Below, piece by piece: positions 35,058 through 44,276 of a stretch of 64,000 nt of DNA. Position 1 is the stretch's first letter. Each line of letters starts with the position of its first letter. The notes beneath the pieces are model-generated. The model saw only the letters and a list, made by a program, of their open reading frames with translations. It did no database searches and was not told the origin of the DNA. Location: the NCBI RefSeq assembly GCF_015767675.1, contig NZ_CP065218.1, positions 62,001 through 126,000 on the forward strand, in the 5' to 3' direction. The position numbers were made by a program, and so were the translations under genes. The stretch comes from Vibrio navarrensis. GTDB lineage: Bacteria; Pseudomonadota; Gammaproteobacteria; Enterobacterales; Vibrionaceae.

Positions 35058-35897
35058 TTAAATCACACCAAGCTCACGCAGACGCTCCATCAAGTAACTG
35101 TGCGCTGTGTAACGCTGTGAAAGCACTACCTCCGGTTTTGGATGAAGGAAAAGCGGCAGGGAAATGCGAGATTGTTCCTGACGCTCACCCGTTGGGTTGA
35201 TCACGCGGTGGGTGGTGGATGGAAAATAACCGCCGGAAGCTTCCTGCAACATATCACCAATGTTGATGATGAGGTTGCCAAAATCACAAGGCACATTGAT
35301 CCAAGAGCCATCTTTGGCTTTCACCTGTAAACCCGGCTCGTTTGAGGCAGGTAAAACCGTCAAGAGGTTGATATCTTCGTGGGCCGCGGCGCGAATTGCT
35401 CCCGGCTCTTCATCCCCTTTCATTGGTGGGTAATGCAGCACACGCAGCAACGTTTTTTCGCTACCGTTGATCATCTCAGACAGCGCGATTGAGAACTTCT
35501 CTTGCACCTCTTTTGGCGCGTGCTCTTCAACCCAGCCCAACAGCTCAGACGCGAACGCATTAGCGCGCTGGTAATAGTCTAGAATCTCTTCTTTCAGCTG
35601 AGCAGGAATTTGCCCCCAAGGGTAAACGTGAAAGTACTCTTTAATGTCTTTGACGCTGTGACCTTTAGCCACTTCAGAGACCGATGGGGGAAAGTAACCA
35701 TCTTGGGTTTCAACGTTAAAGTGGAAATCGTGTTTCTCTTCAGTGCAAAAGAATTCGTACCAATTTTTATAAATCGATTCGACCAACTCTTTCGGGATAG
35801 GATGATTTTTTAAAACGCCAAAGCCTGTTTCGCGCAGGGACTTAACAAATTGCTCAGCGGCATCTTCAGCGAGATAATCGACGGTTTCCAGTTTCAT
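35058..35897 (-). CDS. isopenicillin-N-synthase-like 2OG-Fe(II) oxygenase
   Basis: This is a 279-residue non-haem iron oxygenase. The iron ligands are HED in AAHEDINLLTVLPAS and the distal His in STTHRVINP; RISLPLFLHP contains the arginine that binds 2-oxoglutarate. The N-terminal FGVLKNHPIP is also typical of the isopenicillin N synthase/DIOX family. The substrate is unknown. It is monocistronic with its own terminator. Confidence 0.85.
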   Translation of the reverse strand: MKLETVDYLAEDAAEQFVKSLRETGFGVLKNHPIPKELVESIYKNWYEFFCTEEKHDFHFNVETQDGYFPPSVSEVAKGHSVKDIKEYFHVYPWGQIPAQLKEEILDYYQRANAFASELLGWVEEHAPKEVQEKFSIALSEMINGSEKTLLRVLHYPPMKGDEEPGAIRAAAHEDINLLTVLPASNEPGLQVKAKDGSWINVPCDFGNLIINIGDMLQEASGGYFPSTTHRVINPTGERQEQSRISLPLFLHPKPEVVLSQRYTAHSYLMERLRELGVI

Positions 35898-36120
35898 GAC
35901 TTTACTTCTGATTGTTGTTATTCAATTTGAGAGACGGATTTTATCGCTCGAATCAAATGTAAATCAAACTTTAATGAAGTGTTTTAATGCAAACGATCAA
36001 ATGTTGCACGAGCTACCTCACATTCAACACCTTTTGTAAGCGTCTCTCCAACGACAGAGCAATTGAGCAATGTTCATTATACTGTCATCATTCGCGTGAA
36101 TATTAACAAGGAACTGCTGG

Positions 36121-36351
36121 ATGAAATTGAACCGCACGCTGCTGCTTTTTGCCATTGCTTACCCGTCCATTTTTCTTTTTTCTGCTATTGCGCCGAGTTC
36201 ACGCGCGGTTTGGATTGCAGAAATCATTCCCGCAGTGGCGATTTTCACTGCGATCTTGTGGCTTAGTCGTTCATTTCAATTTAGCCAAACGGCCTATCTA
36301 CTGATGTTTTATTGCAACTCCAGCGTATTGGCCGTAATCCAGCTTAAGTAG
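36121..36351 (+). pseudogene. truncated YjdF-like (DUF2238) membrane protein
   Basis: A 76-residue frame whose first 63 residues have two transmembrane helices and the YjdF/DUF2238 N-terminal pattern: APSSRAVWIAEIIPAVAIF, then LSRSFQFSQTAYLLMFY. Full proteins have about 200 residues and continue with HALILMVGGHYTYA-like sequence. Here the last 14 residues or so are simply the complement of the cutA 3' end (from 36309), so the gene appears cut by a deletion that abuts cutA. The family match is from memory. Confidence 0.55.
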
Positions 36352-36644
36352 GGATTAAAGCCATCTTGGATCTCCAGTTGCACAATTTGCGGCACTTCGT
36401 AATTGTGTAACTGGCTGATTTGGTCTTCAACTTGTGGATATAACTCTTTGCGCGTTTTGATCACCAGCAAGGTTTCCACGTCCTGACACACCTCACCCTG
36501 CCAAACGTAATGGCTGTTTATCGCCATTTCTTGGATACAGGCCGCCAGTTTTTGCATCAATAATGCTTTGATTATCTGATTTTTGTTGGCTTCGTTATTG
36601 GTTGTCGTCAACACGACACAGAAGGCTTGCTTGTTATCGACCAT
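36309..36644 (-). CDS. cutA: divalent-cation tolerance protein CutA
   Basis: This is a 111-residue protein with the CutA1 fold: FCVVLTTTNNEANKNQIIKALLMQKLAACIQE, VWQGEVCQDVETLLVIKT, and HNYEVPQIVQLEIQDGFNPYLSWI. It forms trimers linked to copper tolerance. The start overlaps the end of the upstream LysR gene by 11 bp, so the two are co-transcribed. The 3' end abuts the truncated yjdF-like gene. Confidence 0.9.
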   Translation of the reverse strand: MVDNKQAFCVVLTTTNNEANKNQIIKALLMQKLAACIQEMAINSHYVWQGEVCQDVETLLVIKTRKELYPQVEDQISQLHNYEVPQIVQLEIQDGFNPYLSWITANTLELQ

Positions 36645-37551
36645 GGCTTTCCCTTAGTAACTGAACGAAATGGTGCGTTTTTTCATCATCCACACCTTTT
36701 TTAGTATAGACACCGATATTGCCGCGTTGCTCTTGATTCACCACCAGCGTTTCGATTTGATGCTCAGCCATCCACAGGCACATTTTGTCGGTGTATGGCA
36801 TCACGGCATCGCTGGCTTTGAGCAGATCAAGGCTGGCCGAGAGCGAGTCCACATCGTAAATCGCCCGTCCTTGAAAACGCTGGTTGGCTAAATCAAACGG
36901 TGAGCTCATGTGCTCAGCCAACACCGAGCGATGCCTTGCATGATCAGGCGTAACACGCAGGAGCGCAAAGTCGTTTTGCGCTATCAAACGCTTACTGGTG
37001 TCGGTTTTGTATTTCTGCAGCAAAGGATGTCCGCGGCGAACAAACAGCGCCTCGTAATCACGAAACAGAGGTATAAAGTTCACTTGGCAGCGTTCATGCA
37101 GCCCATGCACTTCATGGCCAATAAAGAGATCAATCTCCCCCTGTACCAAGTGGTGCATCAACGAGAGGTTGTTCCCAAACTCGAGATGCAGTGAGCAATT
37201 GGGCACTTGTCGCTGGTATCGGGCGATCGCTTCACGCACAAACAGCTCCCACCACGCCTCTCCTGTCCCCACTTTCAGCTTGCCAGAATGGCGCTGTTGC
37301 ATGTCCATCATCTGGTGGATTAGCTGAGAGTGTTTTTCTTGCTGCTCTTCGACGTAGTTTCTAAACAGACGACCATATTCGGTCAGCTCCACCCCTTTAG
37401 AGCGGCGATGAAACAGCGCGACGCCCATATCGCTTTCGAGTTTTTTAATCGCTGTGGTGAGCGAAGGCTGGCTGATATTGAGCTTTTCAGCGGCTTGTTT
37501 GATGTTGGATTCGCGTGCCACCATCAGAAAATATCGATAGGTTCTATTCAT
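36634..37551 (-). CDS. LysR-type regulator
   Basis: This is a 305-residue LysR protein from the ATG at 37551 (MNRTYRYFLMVARESNIKQAAEKLNISQPSLTTAIKKLE as winged HTH); an upstream ATG at 37587 is in frame. The effector domain spans about 90-300. It is divergent from the GH13 glucosidase gene (178 bp away), which is a possible target, and co-transcribed with cutA. The ligand is unknown. Confidence 0.8.
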   Translation of the reverse strand: MNRTYRYFLMVARESNIKQAAEKLNISQPSLTTAIKKLESDMGVALFHRRSKGVELTEYGRLFRNYVEEQQEKHSQLIHQMMDMQQRHSGKLKVGTGEAWWELFVREAIARYQRQVPNCSLHLEFGNNLSLMHHLVQGEIDLFIGHEVHGLHERCQVNFIPLFRDYEALFVRRGHPLLQKYKTDTSKRLIAQNDFALLRVTPDHARHRSVLAEHMSSPFDLANQRFQGRAIYDVDSLSASLDLLKASDAVMPYTDKMCLWMAEHQIETLVVNQEQRGNIGVYTKKGVDDEKTHHFVQLLRESHGR

Positions 37552-37728
37552 AGCATTCAGATAAAAGTCACATTTTCCACGCTGCATTCCTGTTCAATTT
37601 CACGCAGCAGGCTGAGTATACGCAATGATATAGCCATTATCTATATCAAGAGGCATGCATTCTATTTTATCTGCCGCCCACTTCTCACTATAGTTAGGCA
37701 TAAAATGTGAGTTTAGAAGGCAGAACAA

Positions 37729-39363
37729 ATGGAAACAAAATGGTGGCATGACGCGGTGGTTTATCAGATTTACCCGCGCAGTTTTTGTGACTCAAATAAC
37801 GATGGCATTGGCGATATCAATGGCATCATTAGTAAGCTTGATTATCTCCACCAGCTTGGTGTTAACGTGCTGTGGCTCTCTCCGGTGTATAAGTCACCGA
37901 TGGACGACAACGGTTACGACATCTCCGATTACCAAGATATCGCGGCTGAATTTGGCACCATGGATGAGATGAAAACGCTGCTGGCCAAAGCCAAACAGCG
38001 TGATATCAAGATCGTGATGGATTTGGTGGTTAACCACACTTCCGATGAACATCCTTGGTTTATTGAAGCGAAAAAGTCCAAAGACAATCCCTATCGCGAT
38101 TACTATATCTGGCGAGATGCCAAACCCGATGGCGGTGCGCCAGATGATCAGGGCTCGATTTTCGGTGGCAGTGCTTGGCAGTGGGATGAAAACACACAGC
38201 AGTACTATTTCCACCTCTTTTCCAAACGCCAACCGGATCTGAACTGGGAAAATCCTAAAGTTCAACAAGAAGTACACCAAATGATGAACTGGTGGATTGA
38301 GCAAGGTATCGGCGGTTTTCGTTTGGATGTGATCGATTTGATTGGTAAAGAGATCGACAAAGGCATCACGGGTAATGGACCAAGGTTACACCCGCTGCTG
38401 CAAGAGATGAATCGTGCCACCTTTGGCGACAAAGATCTGCTCACTGTGGGCGAAACTTGGGGTGCAACACCGGAGATCGCCAAACTCTACAGCGATCCAG
38501 AGCGCCACGAGCTTTCTATGGTGTTCCAGTTTGAACACATTGCGCTCACTTGGCAACATGGCGATAAGTGGAACCCGATTCCGTTGGATCTAAAACAGTT
38601 CAAACAAGTGCTGACTAAATGGCAAACCGAACTGGCTGATCAGGGCTGGAATTCACTGTTCTGGAACAATCACGATTTACCACGTGTGGTGTCCAAATAC
38701 GGCAATGATAGAGAATTGCGGGTAGAGTCCGCCAAAATGCTCGCAACGGCGCTCCATTTCCTCAAAGGTACGCCTTACATCTACCAAGGGGAAGAGATTG
38801 GGATGACCAATGTCGCCTTTGATTCATTGCAGCAGTACAAAGACATTGAAACGCTCAATTTCTACCAAGTAAAAACGCAGTCTGGCGTCTCACACGAGCA
38901 TATGATGCAAGCGATCCATGAAAACAGCCGAGACAACGCCCGTACCCCGATGCAGTGGTCAAATGCACCTCATGCTGGTTTTAGCCAAGTGGAACCGTGG
39001 ATTGAAACCAATCCAAATTATGGGGCGATTAACGTTGAGCAAGCGTTAGCCGACCAGAATTCCATTTTCTATCACTACCAGAAGTTGATTCAGTTGCGTA
39101 AAGCTCACCCAGCGATTGTGTATGGTGATTTCACCCCGCTGTTTGAAGACCACGACTGCGTGTTTGCTTACTTGCGCAGACATCAGGATGAAACTTTGCT
39201 GGTGATTAACAACTTTAGCGAGACGGCGCTGAGTGTTGATCTGCCCGAAGCATTAAGAAACCAGTCGGTGGAATGTTTGATTTGCAACTATGAAGCGAAG
39301 CAGCATCTTGACGTGACATTGTCACTCAAACCATATGAATCTTTAGCGTTTAAACTCAATTAA
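37729..39363 (+). CDS. GH13 alpha-glucosidase (oligo-1,6-glucosidase type)
   Basis: This is a 544-residue cytoplasmic TIM-barrel hydrolase. WWHDAVVYQIYPRSFCDSNNDGIGDI is the family start; conserved regions DLVVNHTSDEHPWF, GGFRLDVIDLIGK (nucleophile Asp), VGETWGATPE (acid/base Glu) and WNNHDLPR (Asp) are intact. The MalL/TreC/dextran-glucosidase group cleaves alpha-1,6 or trehalose-phosphate substrates; the exact one is not clear. It is convergent with an SgrR-like regulator gene. Confidence 0.85.
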   Translation: METKWWHDAVVYQIYPRSFCDSNNDGIGDINGIISKLDYLHQLGVNVLWLSPVYKSPMDDNGYDISDYQDIAAEFGTMDEMKTLLAKAKQRDIKIVMDLVVNHTSDEHPWFIEAKKSKDNPYRDYYIWRDAKPDGGAPDDQGSIFGGSAWQWDENTQQYYFHLFSKRQPDLNWENPKVQQEVHQMMNWWIEQGIGGFRLDVIDLIGKEIDKGITGNGPRLHPLLQEMNRATFGDKDLLTVGETWGATPEIAKLYSDPERHELSMVFQFEHIALTWQHGDKWNPIPLDLKQFKQVLTKWQTELADQGWNSLFWNNHDLPRVVSKYGNDRELRVESAKMLATALHFLKGTPYIYQGEEIGMTNVAFDSLQQYKDIETLNFYQVKTQSGVSHEHMMQAIHENSRDNARTPMQWSNAPHAGFSQVEPWIETNPNYGAINVEQALADQNSIFYHYQKLIQLRKAHPAIVYGDFTPLFEDHDCVFAYLRRHQDETLLVINNFSETALSVDLPEALRNQSVECLICNYEAKQHLDVTLSLKPYESLAFKLN

Positions 39364-39378
39364 ACCATTCGAATACGC

Positions 39379-39404
39379 AGAGGCCCGATATTGGGCCTCT
39401 TTTC
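39379..39404. terminator. terminator between glucosidase and sgrR-like genes
   Basis: Stem AGAGGCCC/GGGCCTCT (39379-39386, 39393-39400) followed by TTTC. Confidence 0.75.
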
Positions 39405-39418
39405 TAACTCGCATATCT

Positions 39419-41122
39419 TCAATTTTCGTTTTCAAGCTGCAGATCCGGCTTAACCCAGACTTGGCTAAAATCAAACCAGCCTAGCGCATTGCATTTGGCG
39501 TTTTGCAGCGCACCACTGTGATCTTTGTTGACGCCGAGCCAGCAGTGGAACATTGGGATCACCTGGAAGCTTTTCACCAACTGCTTACCAATCTCTCTGG
39601 CAGGAAAATCGTTTAGCACGCCACTGCGCCAACTCTCCACCAGCGCAAGCCAACGCTGGAAATCGTAGTCTGTGCTCATGGATTCAATATTGCTGTAATC
39701 AAGCAGCCACCCTGCCAACGCATCTTCCCGGTTGGTGGCAATGCCCATTGCTTTGAGCCAAATGTCGACCTTTTCAGGTGTTTCTAAAGCGCAATCGTAT
39801 TTGACAAAATCAACCTCGATTCGATAGCGCTTTAAGATGGTTTTGATGGTTTTGGCTATCACGGGAAACATCGGGTGCTTGGCTTGATAAGCGACCGAAA
39901 TGCGTTCCAACTCGCCCGGCGGCTGGGCGTTTGGATTGGGATAAAGATCAATCCAACCCGGTTTGATGCCGTACGCTTGCAGCAAGCCAAGCTCAATCAC
40001 TTTGTCTTGCGGCACATGGTTAAACAGTTGATAACCATTGAGCACTGCAGAGAAAAACTCCGCCCAGCGCGGATCTTTCGCCACACCGCTGCGCTTATTG
40101 AGCAGTAAAAAGGTACAACCGGGGTCGAGTTCAACCTCATCAGAGCGCGACGAAGCGTTCATCATCGGTTTACTTAAACTTGGATAGACCATTGAGGAGT
40201 ACGATTCATCGATCACCCACACCTCAACTTGGTCGAGCAGTGGACGAAATCCGAAGTAGCCATCGAACGCTCTTAAAATCAGTCGCTTATCGTCATTCGA
40301 TTGCACCATGTATGGGCCCGTACCCACTGGGCGAATATGATAGTCTTCACTGCGCAGTCGCAGGGGCAAGAGAATTTTCGCCTGCGATTCACTTAGGGCC
40401 AGCGGCAAGTAGAGATCGTCTTTAAACAGCCGAATATCCACTACCCAAGGACTGGGCGAGCTCACCGATTGCACATGGGCAAAAAGGTTGAGGTGATGTA
40501 ACTCTCGCAGGCTTTCAATCACCATTTCGGTGGTCAACAGCTCACCATTGTGAAAGCGCACTCCCGGACGAAGATAGAATCGCCAATGCGCTTTTGAGAG
40601 CATTTCCCACGTATGGGCCAGATCTGGCTGCAGCATATCGTTGTCGTCTAGCTTGGTTAAACCACTAAAAATTTGCCGAGCGATATGAATTTCGGTGCGG
40701 CGCATTTGCAGATGCGGGTTGAGCATCGACAGCGGACGATAATAAGGCAGACGCACCACCTGCTCGCCTTCGCGATGTGAGACACCAAGATAGCCTTGGA
40801 TCACTTGCGTCAGCTTCGCCGCGTCACTGTCGAGCACTTCGAGCGCCTGACCAATTTTCCCTTCTTCGAGATACCGTCTGGCGAGATTTTCACTGACGTC
40901 GGCTTTGCTGCGCTTAAAGATCAGCGTCGAGAGCTTACCCCGCCCTGCCGCCGGATGCCATTCGATCCAACCTTCTTCTTCCAGCTTGTTAAGGACAATG
41001 CGGGCATTTCGGCGGGTACAGAAGAGAATGTCGGTGATCTCTTCCAGTTGCACTCCGCTGTTTTTGCCATCGAAGTGCTGAAAAAGGGTTTCGAATTGAA
41101 CTCTAAGACGCGGGCTACTCAT
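39419..41122 (-). CDS. sgrR: SgrR-like transcriptional regulator
   Basis: This is a 567-residue protein. The N-terminal SgrR_N winged helix (1-115: LQVEEI-type DILFCTRRNARIVLNKLEEEGWIEW) is fused to a solute-binding-protein domain (160-560: YYRPLSMLNPHLQMRRTEIHIARQIFSGLTKL, HWRFYLRPGVRFHNGE, NALGWFDFSQVWV). It closely follows the E. coli SgrR layout. SgrR senses phosphosugar stress and activates the sRNA SgrS. No SgrS-like space exists upstream here (next gene 76 bp away). ATG at 41122 chosen by homology. Confidence 0.8.
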   Translation of the reverse strand: MSSPRLRVQFETLFQHFDGKNSGVQLEEITDILFCTRRNARIVLNKLEEEGWIEWHPAAGRGKLSTLIFKRSKADVSENLARRYLEEGKIGQALEVLDSDAAKLTQVIQGYLGVSHREGEQVVRLPYYRPLSMLNPHLQMRRTEIHIARQIFSGLTKLDDNDMLQPDLAHTWEMLSKAHWRFYLRPGVRFHNGELLTTEMVIESLRELHHLNLFAHVQSVSSPSPWVVDIRLFKDDLYLPLALSESQAKILLPLRLRSEDYHIRPVGTGPYMVQSNDDKRLILRAFDGYFGFRPLLDQVEVWVIDESYSSMVYPSLSKPMMNASSRSDEVELDPGCTFLLLNKRSGVAKDPRWAEFFSAVLNGYQLFNHVPQDKVIELGLLQAYGIKPGWIDLYPNPNAQPPGELERISVAYQAKHPMFPVIAKTIKTILKRYRIEVDFVKYDCALETPEKVDIWLKAMGIATNREDALAGWLLDYSNIESMSTDYDFQRWLALVESWRSGVLNDFPAREIGKQLVKSFQVIPMFHCWLGVNKDHSGALQNAKCNALGWFDFSQVWVKPDLQLENEN

Positions 41123-41198
41123 AAAAAGGGAAATCAAGTCATCAATTTTCGTGACTACCAGTTTCCCTATTTTTCAAAGTGAGTGCAAACGATTTTCT

Positions 41199-41432
41199 CT
41201 ATTCGATAGCGATGCCAATTTGCGCTGAAATTTCAGCGAGTTGGCTTTCATCATCCAGTTTTACCGACCATTTACATTCCGCACCATTGGCAACGATAAC
41301 ATTCGCACCACGGCCAATTAACTGCAACGCGTCTACCTGAGCTTGTAGAGTGATACCGGAGTGGCAAGCCAATTTGATCACCACTTCGTGCAGCGTTGCA
41401 ATAATCTTCCCTTGGCTAAATTCGACCACCAT
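41199..41432 (-). CDS. small protein, DUF3389-like
   Basis: This is a 77-residue soluble beta-rich protein (VVEFSQGKIIATLHEVVIKLACHSG, then WSVKLDDESQLAEISAQIG). I link it to DUF3389, an uncharacterised short family of Vibrio and relatives, from memory. It starts 2 bp after the thioesterase stop, so they form an operon. Confidence 0.55.
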   Translation of the reverse strand: MVVEFSQGKIIATLHEVVIKLACHSGITLQAQVDALQLIGRGANVIVANGAECKWSVKLDDESQLAEISAQIGIAIE

Positions 41433-41434
41433 CG

Positions 41435-41869
41435 CTATACGCCCCGCTCTTTATGCTGTTTGACCGCAATCGTTAAACGGCTGGTGCACACCAATCTTTC
41501 CCGTTCATCGCTGATGTTAATTTGCCAAACTTGAGTCGAAACGCCTAAGTGCAACGGTGAAGCGGTACCGATCACCAAACCACTGCGCATCGGCCTTATG
41601 TGGTTGGCGTTAATATCTAGGCCGACACAGTAGTGCCCCGGACCAACACTGAAATTGGCCGCCAGTGATCCTAAGGTTTCGGCCAACACCACCGACGCAC
41701 CGCCATGCAGCATGCCAAGTGGCTGATGAGTGAAACTGCATACGGGCATCGTCGCCGTGAGTGTTTGATCGGAAAAATCGGTATATCGAATTTGCAAGTG
41801 CTCGATCAAGGTGTTCTTAGAGGTCGCGTTTAAGGTTTCAAGATCAATCGGTTTTTTCCAGATACTCAT
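41435..41869 (-). CDS. menI: hotdog-fold thioesterase (MenI/YbdB type)
   Basis: This is a 144-residue hotdog enzyme: FTHQPLGMLHGGASVVLAETLGSLAAN contains the catalytic HGG...E pattern, and GLDINANHIRPMRSG is the family block. MenI-type enzymes cleave DHNA-CoA in menaquinone synthesis; the paralogue YbdB/EntH acts on other acyl thioesters, so the substrate is not certain. It is first in a two-gene operon. Confidence 0.8.
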   Translation of the reverse strand: MSIWKKPIDLETLNATSKNTLIEHLQIRYTDFSDQTLTATMPVCSFTHQPLGMLHGGASVVLAETLGSLAANFSVGPGHYCVGLDINANHIRPMRSGLVIGTASPLHLGVSTQVWQINISDERERLVCTSRLTIAVKQHKERGV

Positions 41870-41937
41870 CGTTTTACCTGATTTTGGTTATAATCGGCGC
41901 TAGTATATACCCAAAGTTCGATGATATGGAGATGGTG

Positions 41938-42729
41938 ATGTCGACACGATTAAAAGCTGCCGCCCTGCTTGCTGTCGCTGGCCTTACAGCTTGCAGCTCT
42001 TCCCCGACCGGCCGTAATCAACTACTGATGTTTTCTGATGCGGAAATGTCTAACCTCGGGGCAAACTCTTTTGAGCAGATGAAAAAAGAGACGCCGATTA
42101 GCCAAGACAAAGCCCTCAACCAATATGTCCAGTGCGTGGCAAAAGCGATCACCAATACGATTCCGCCTCAGCCCAGTTTCAAAGAGTGGGAAGTGGTGGT
42201 GTTTGACAGTGAGCAAGTGAACGCGTTTGCTCTGCCCGGCGGGAAAATCGGTGTTTATACCGGGCTGCTCAATGTCGCGGTCAATCAAGATCAATTAGCC
42301 ACTGTGATTGGTCATGAAGTCGCCCACGTGTTGGCAGAGCACAGTAATGAACGTCTCTCACAAAGCCAGATAGCGAATGCTGGCTTGCAACTGGCGAACG
42401 TTGCCATCGGCGCATCGGAATACAAAGAATATCAGAAGGTGACGATGGCCGCGCTCGGCGTAGGTGTGCAGTACGGCGTGATTCTGCCTTATGGCCGCAC
42501 CCAAGAATCGGAAGCGGATTTGGTCGGTTTGGAGTACATGTCCAAAGCGGGATTTGATCCAAACCAGAGCATTGAACTTTGGAAAAACATGGCCAAAGCG
42601 TCTGGGGGTAAACAGCCACCAGAACTGCTTTCTACTCACCCTTCACACAACACGCGGATAAAAGATCTGCAAACCAAGATAAGCCAGCTCCCCAAAAGCA
42701 GCGTGGCTGCACCAAAATGCAAAGTGTAA
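41938..42729 (+). CDS. M48-family zinc metallopeptidase lipoprotein
   Basis: This is a 263-residue lipoprotein from the ATG at 41938 (GGAG 6 bases before). Lipobox LTAC; LMFSDAEMSNLGANSF is the LoiP/YcaL start; zinc motif HEVAHVLAEH with third ligand in ESEADLVGLEYMSKAG. The length matches LoiP-like outer-membrane-associated proteases that handle misfolded envelope proteins. Confidence 0.85.
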   Translation: MSTRLKAAALLAVAGLTACSSSPTGRNQLLMFSDAEMSNLGANSFEQMKKETPISQDKALNQYVQCVAKAITNTIPPQPSFKEWEVVVFDSEQVNAFALPGGKIGVYTGLLNVAVNQDQLATVIGHEVAHVLAEHSNERLSQSQIANAGLQLANVAIGASEYKEYQKVTMAALGVGVQYGVILPYGRTQESEADLVGLEYMSKAGFDPNQSIELWKNMAKASGGKQPPELLSTHPSHNTRIKDLQTKISQLPKSSVAAPKCKV

Positions 42730-42751
42730 GCTAATCGCAGCGCAGATAGAC

Positions 42752-42782
42752 AAAGAGCTCCAAACTCGGAGCTCTTTGTTTT
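42752..42782 (+). terminator. terminator of the M48 peptidase gene
   Basis: Stem AAAGAGCTCC/GGAGCTCTTT (42752-42761, 42768-42777) then GTTTTTG. Confidence 0.8.
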
Positions 42783-42826
42783 TGCATGCAATGTTTTTTG
42801 CAAGCCATGTTTTTTGCAGACATTGT

Positions 42827-43936
42827 TTAACTGCCGAGAATCAGCAGTGGCAGGCGCATCAACTCATCCCCAGTAGACGCAAAATGCCAAATGATGGCGA
42901 CAAAACTCATTACCGACACAACATACCAAGTAAAAGCTATCGTCTGACCATAGCGCGTTAAGGGTAAAAGATGACTGTTATGCCGGCCTCGCCACTCAAG
43001 CACGATCTCCAACATCCCCATAACCAACAAAAAACCAAACAGGGTTAAGCCGAAAGTGTACGAAAGATAAACGCCAGCCGCCGCCGTCAGTACGCCCCCC
43101 GCCAAGCCGACCCAACTGTTCATCGAAAAAGTGATGCTCTTGAGCACATGTCCTCCATCCAAGGGTAAAATTGGCAGCAAGTTGAACAGGTTTAGCAAGG
43201 CGTTAAACATGGCTAAAGCGGCAAAAAACATCTCTCCGGTCAACCAATAGATCAACGTCAGCAGCACACTCAATATTAAGCCAAAGAACGGCCCCATGAT
43301 GGAGATAACGACATCCTGCCAGCGAGTGTTAATTTTCTCATCACTGAGCGCCATGCCACCAAAAAATGGGATCAAATAAAACCCTTTGGTTTTCATGCCG
43401 AAATATTTCATCGCTCGCACGTGACCGTACTCATGGATCACCAAACAGGCAATCAATGCTAAGGCAAACTGAAAAGAGAACAGCCAAGAGTACGCCGCCA
43501 AACTCATCGACGCTAACGCCACTTTAATCAGCTTGGCACTCTTTAGCGCTTTCATTCCCAGCGAAACCAAGCCGATCAGGCTGAACTTACGCGGCTCTTG
43601 CCTTGGGGTAAGGGGCGTTTGCTGCTCGATGTCCTTTTCTGTCCGAATACCTTGAGCGCTTGTCTCGCCATTGACCAAGCAATGATAGTGAAACTCAAAT
43701 GGCTGCCAATGTAACTCTCCCTTCACTTCACAACGCAGCTCCGCTTCACCCGCCATTAACACGAACTGGTGATGGAAAGCGGCATCTTGCCCTTGCGTCG
43801 CATCGATTTGAGACACTAATGCGTTATCCCAAAAAAGTTGCTGCCACCCAGCCATTGACCCTTCTAAACGTAAAGGACGGCCAAGAAATTCAATATGTAG
43901 TAGTTCCAAAATTAGACCTGAGATAAGCGAAGTCAA
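42827..43936 (-). CDS. M50-type site-2-protease-like membrane metalloprotease
   Basis: This is a 369-residue protein. Residues 1-120 are a soluble domain; about six transmembrane helices follow. Zinc motif HEYGH in CLVIHEYGHVRAMKYFG and the distal LPLDGGH give the S2P pair of active-site segments; no PDZ domain is present. TTG at 43936 is assumed; a second TTG about 30 bases downstream (LELLHIEF) is possible. The substrate is unknown. Confidence 0.75.
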   Translation of the reverse strand: MTSLISGLILELLHIEFLGRPLRLEGSMAGWQQLFWDNALVSQIDATQGQDAAFHHQFVLMAGEAELRCEVKGELHWQPFEFHYHCLVNGETSAQGIRTEKDIEQQTPLTPRQEPRKFSLIGLVSLGMKALKSAKLIKVALASMSLAAYSWLFSFQFALALIACLVIHEYGHVRAMKYFGMKTKGFYLIPFFGGMALSDEKINTRWQDVVISIMGPFFGLILSVLLTLIYWLTGEMFFAALAMFNALLNLFNLLPILPLDGGHVLKSITFSMNSWVGLAGGVLTAAAGVYLSYTFGLTLFGFLLVMGMLEIVLEWRGRHNSHLLPLTRYGQTIAFTWYVVSVMSFVAIIWHFASTGDELMRLPLLILGS

Positions 43937-44276
43937 TGGCTGGCATTATGCCTTTGTGCAGCAGAGGTGAAAAGAGATGAAATTGGCATAAACGCCTCTC
44001 TGTCTGATGATTCTTATAAAAAAGCGCTAAACAATTCTGGTCGTACCATTCCTAGAAAAAAAATCTACATAATACAGCCCCTTATAAAATGTCATTTGAC
44101 CTATGCATCAAATCTAATGCTTAAAAGAGCAGCAAACTTTGACAAGTTTATAAACATTCACTTAACATTACATTTACATTGCAGGTGCATAGACGCACTC
44201 TTTGTATCTGCACTATACAACAAACAACAATTACAAGGACTTCGGTCCACGATTATGAACCCTAGGAGGGTCAAGG
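43937..44276. promoter_or_regulatory. fadL-volA upstream region
   Basis: 340 bp without a gene. The AT-rich part (44090-44220) should hold the promoter. Just before the start there is a GGAC-TTCG-GTCC tetraloop hairpin (44237-44248), followed by CCCTAGGAGGG (44260-44270), in which the ribosome site AGGAGG can pair with upstream C residues. This could modulate translation. No FadR-type operator was identified. Confidence 0.35.
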
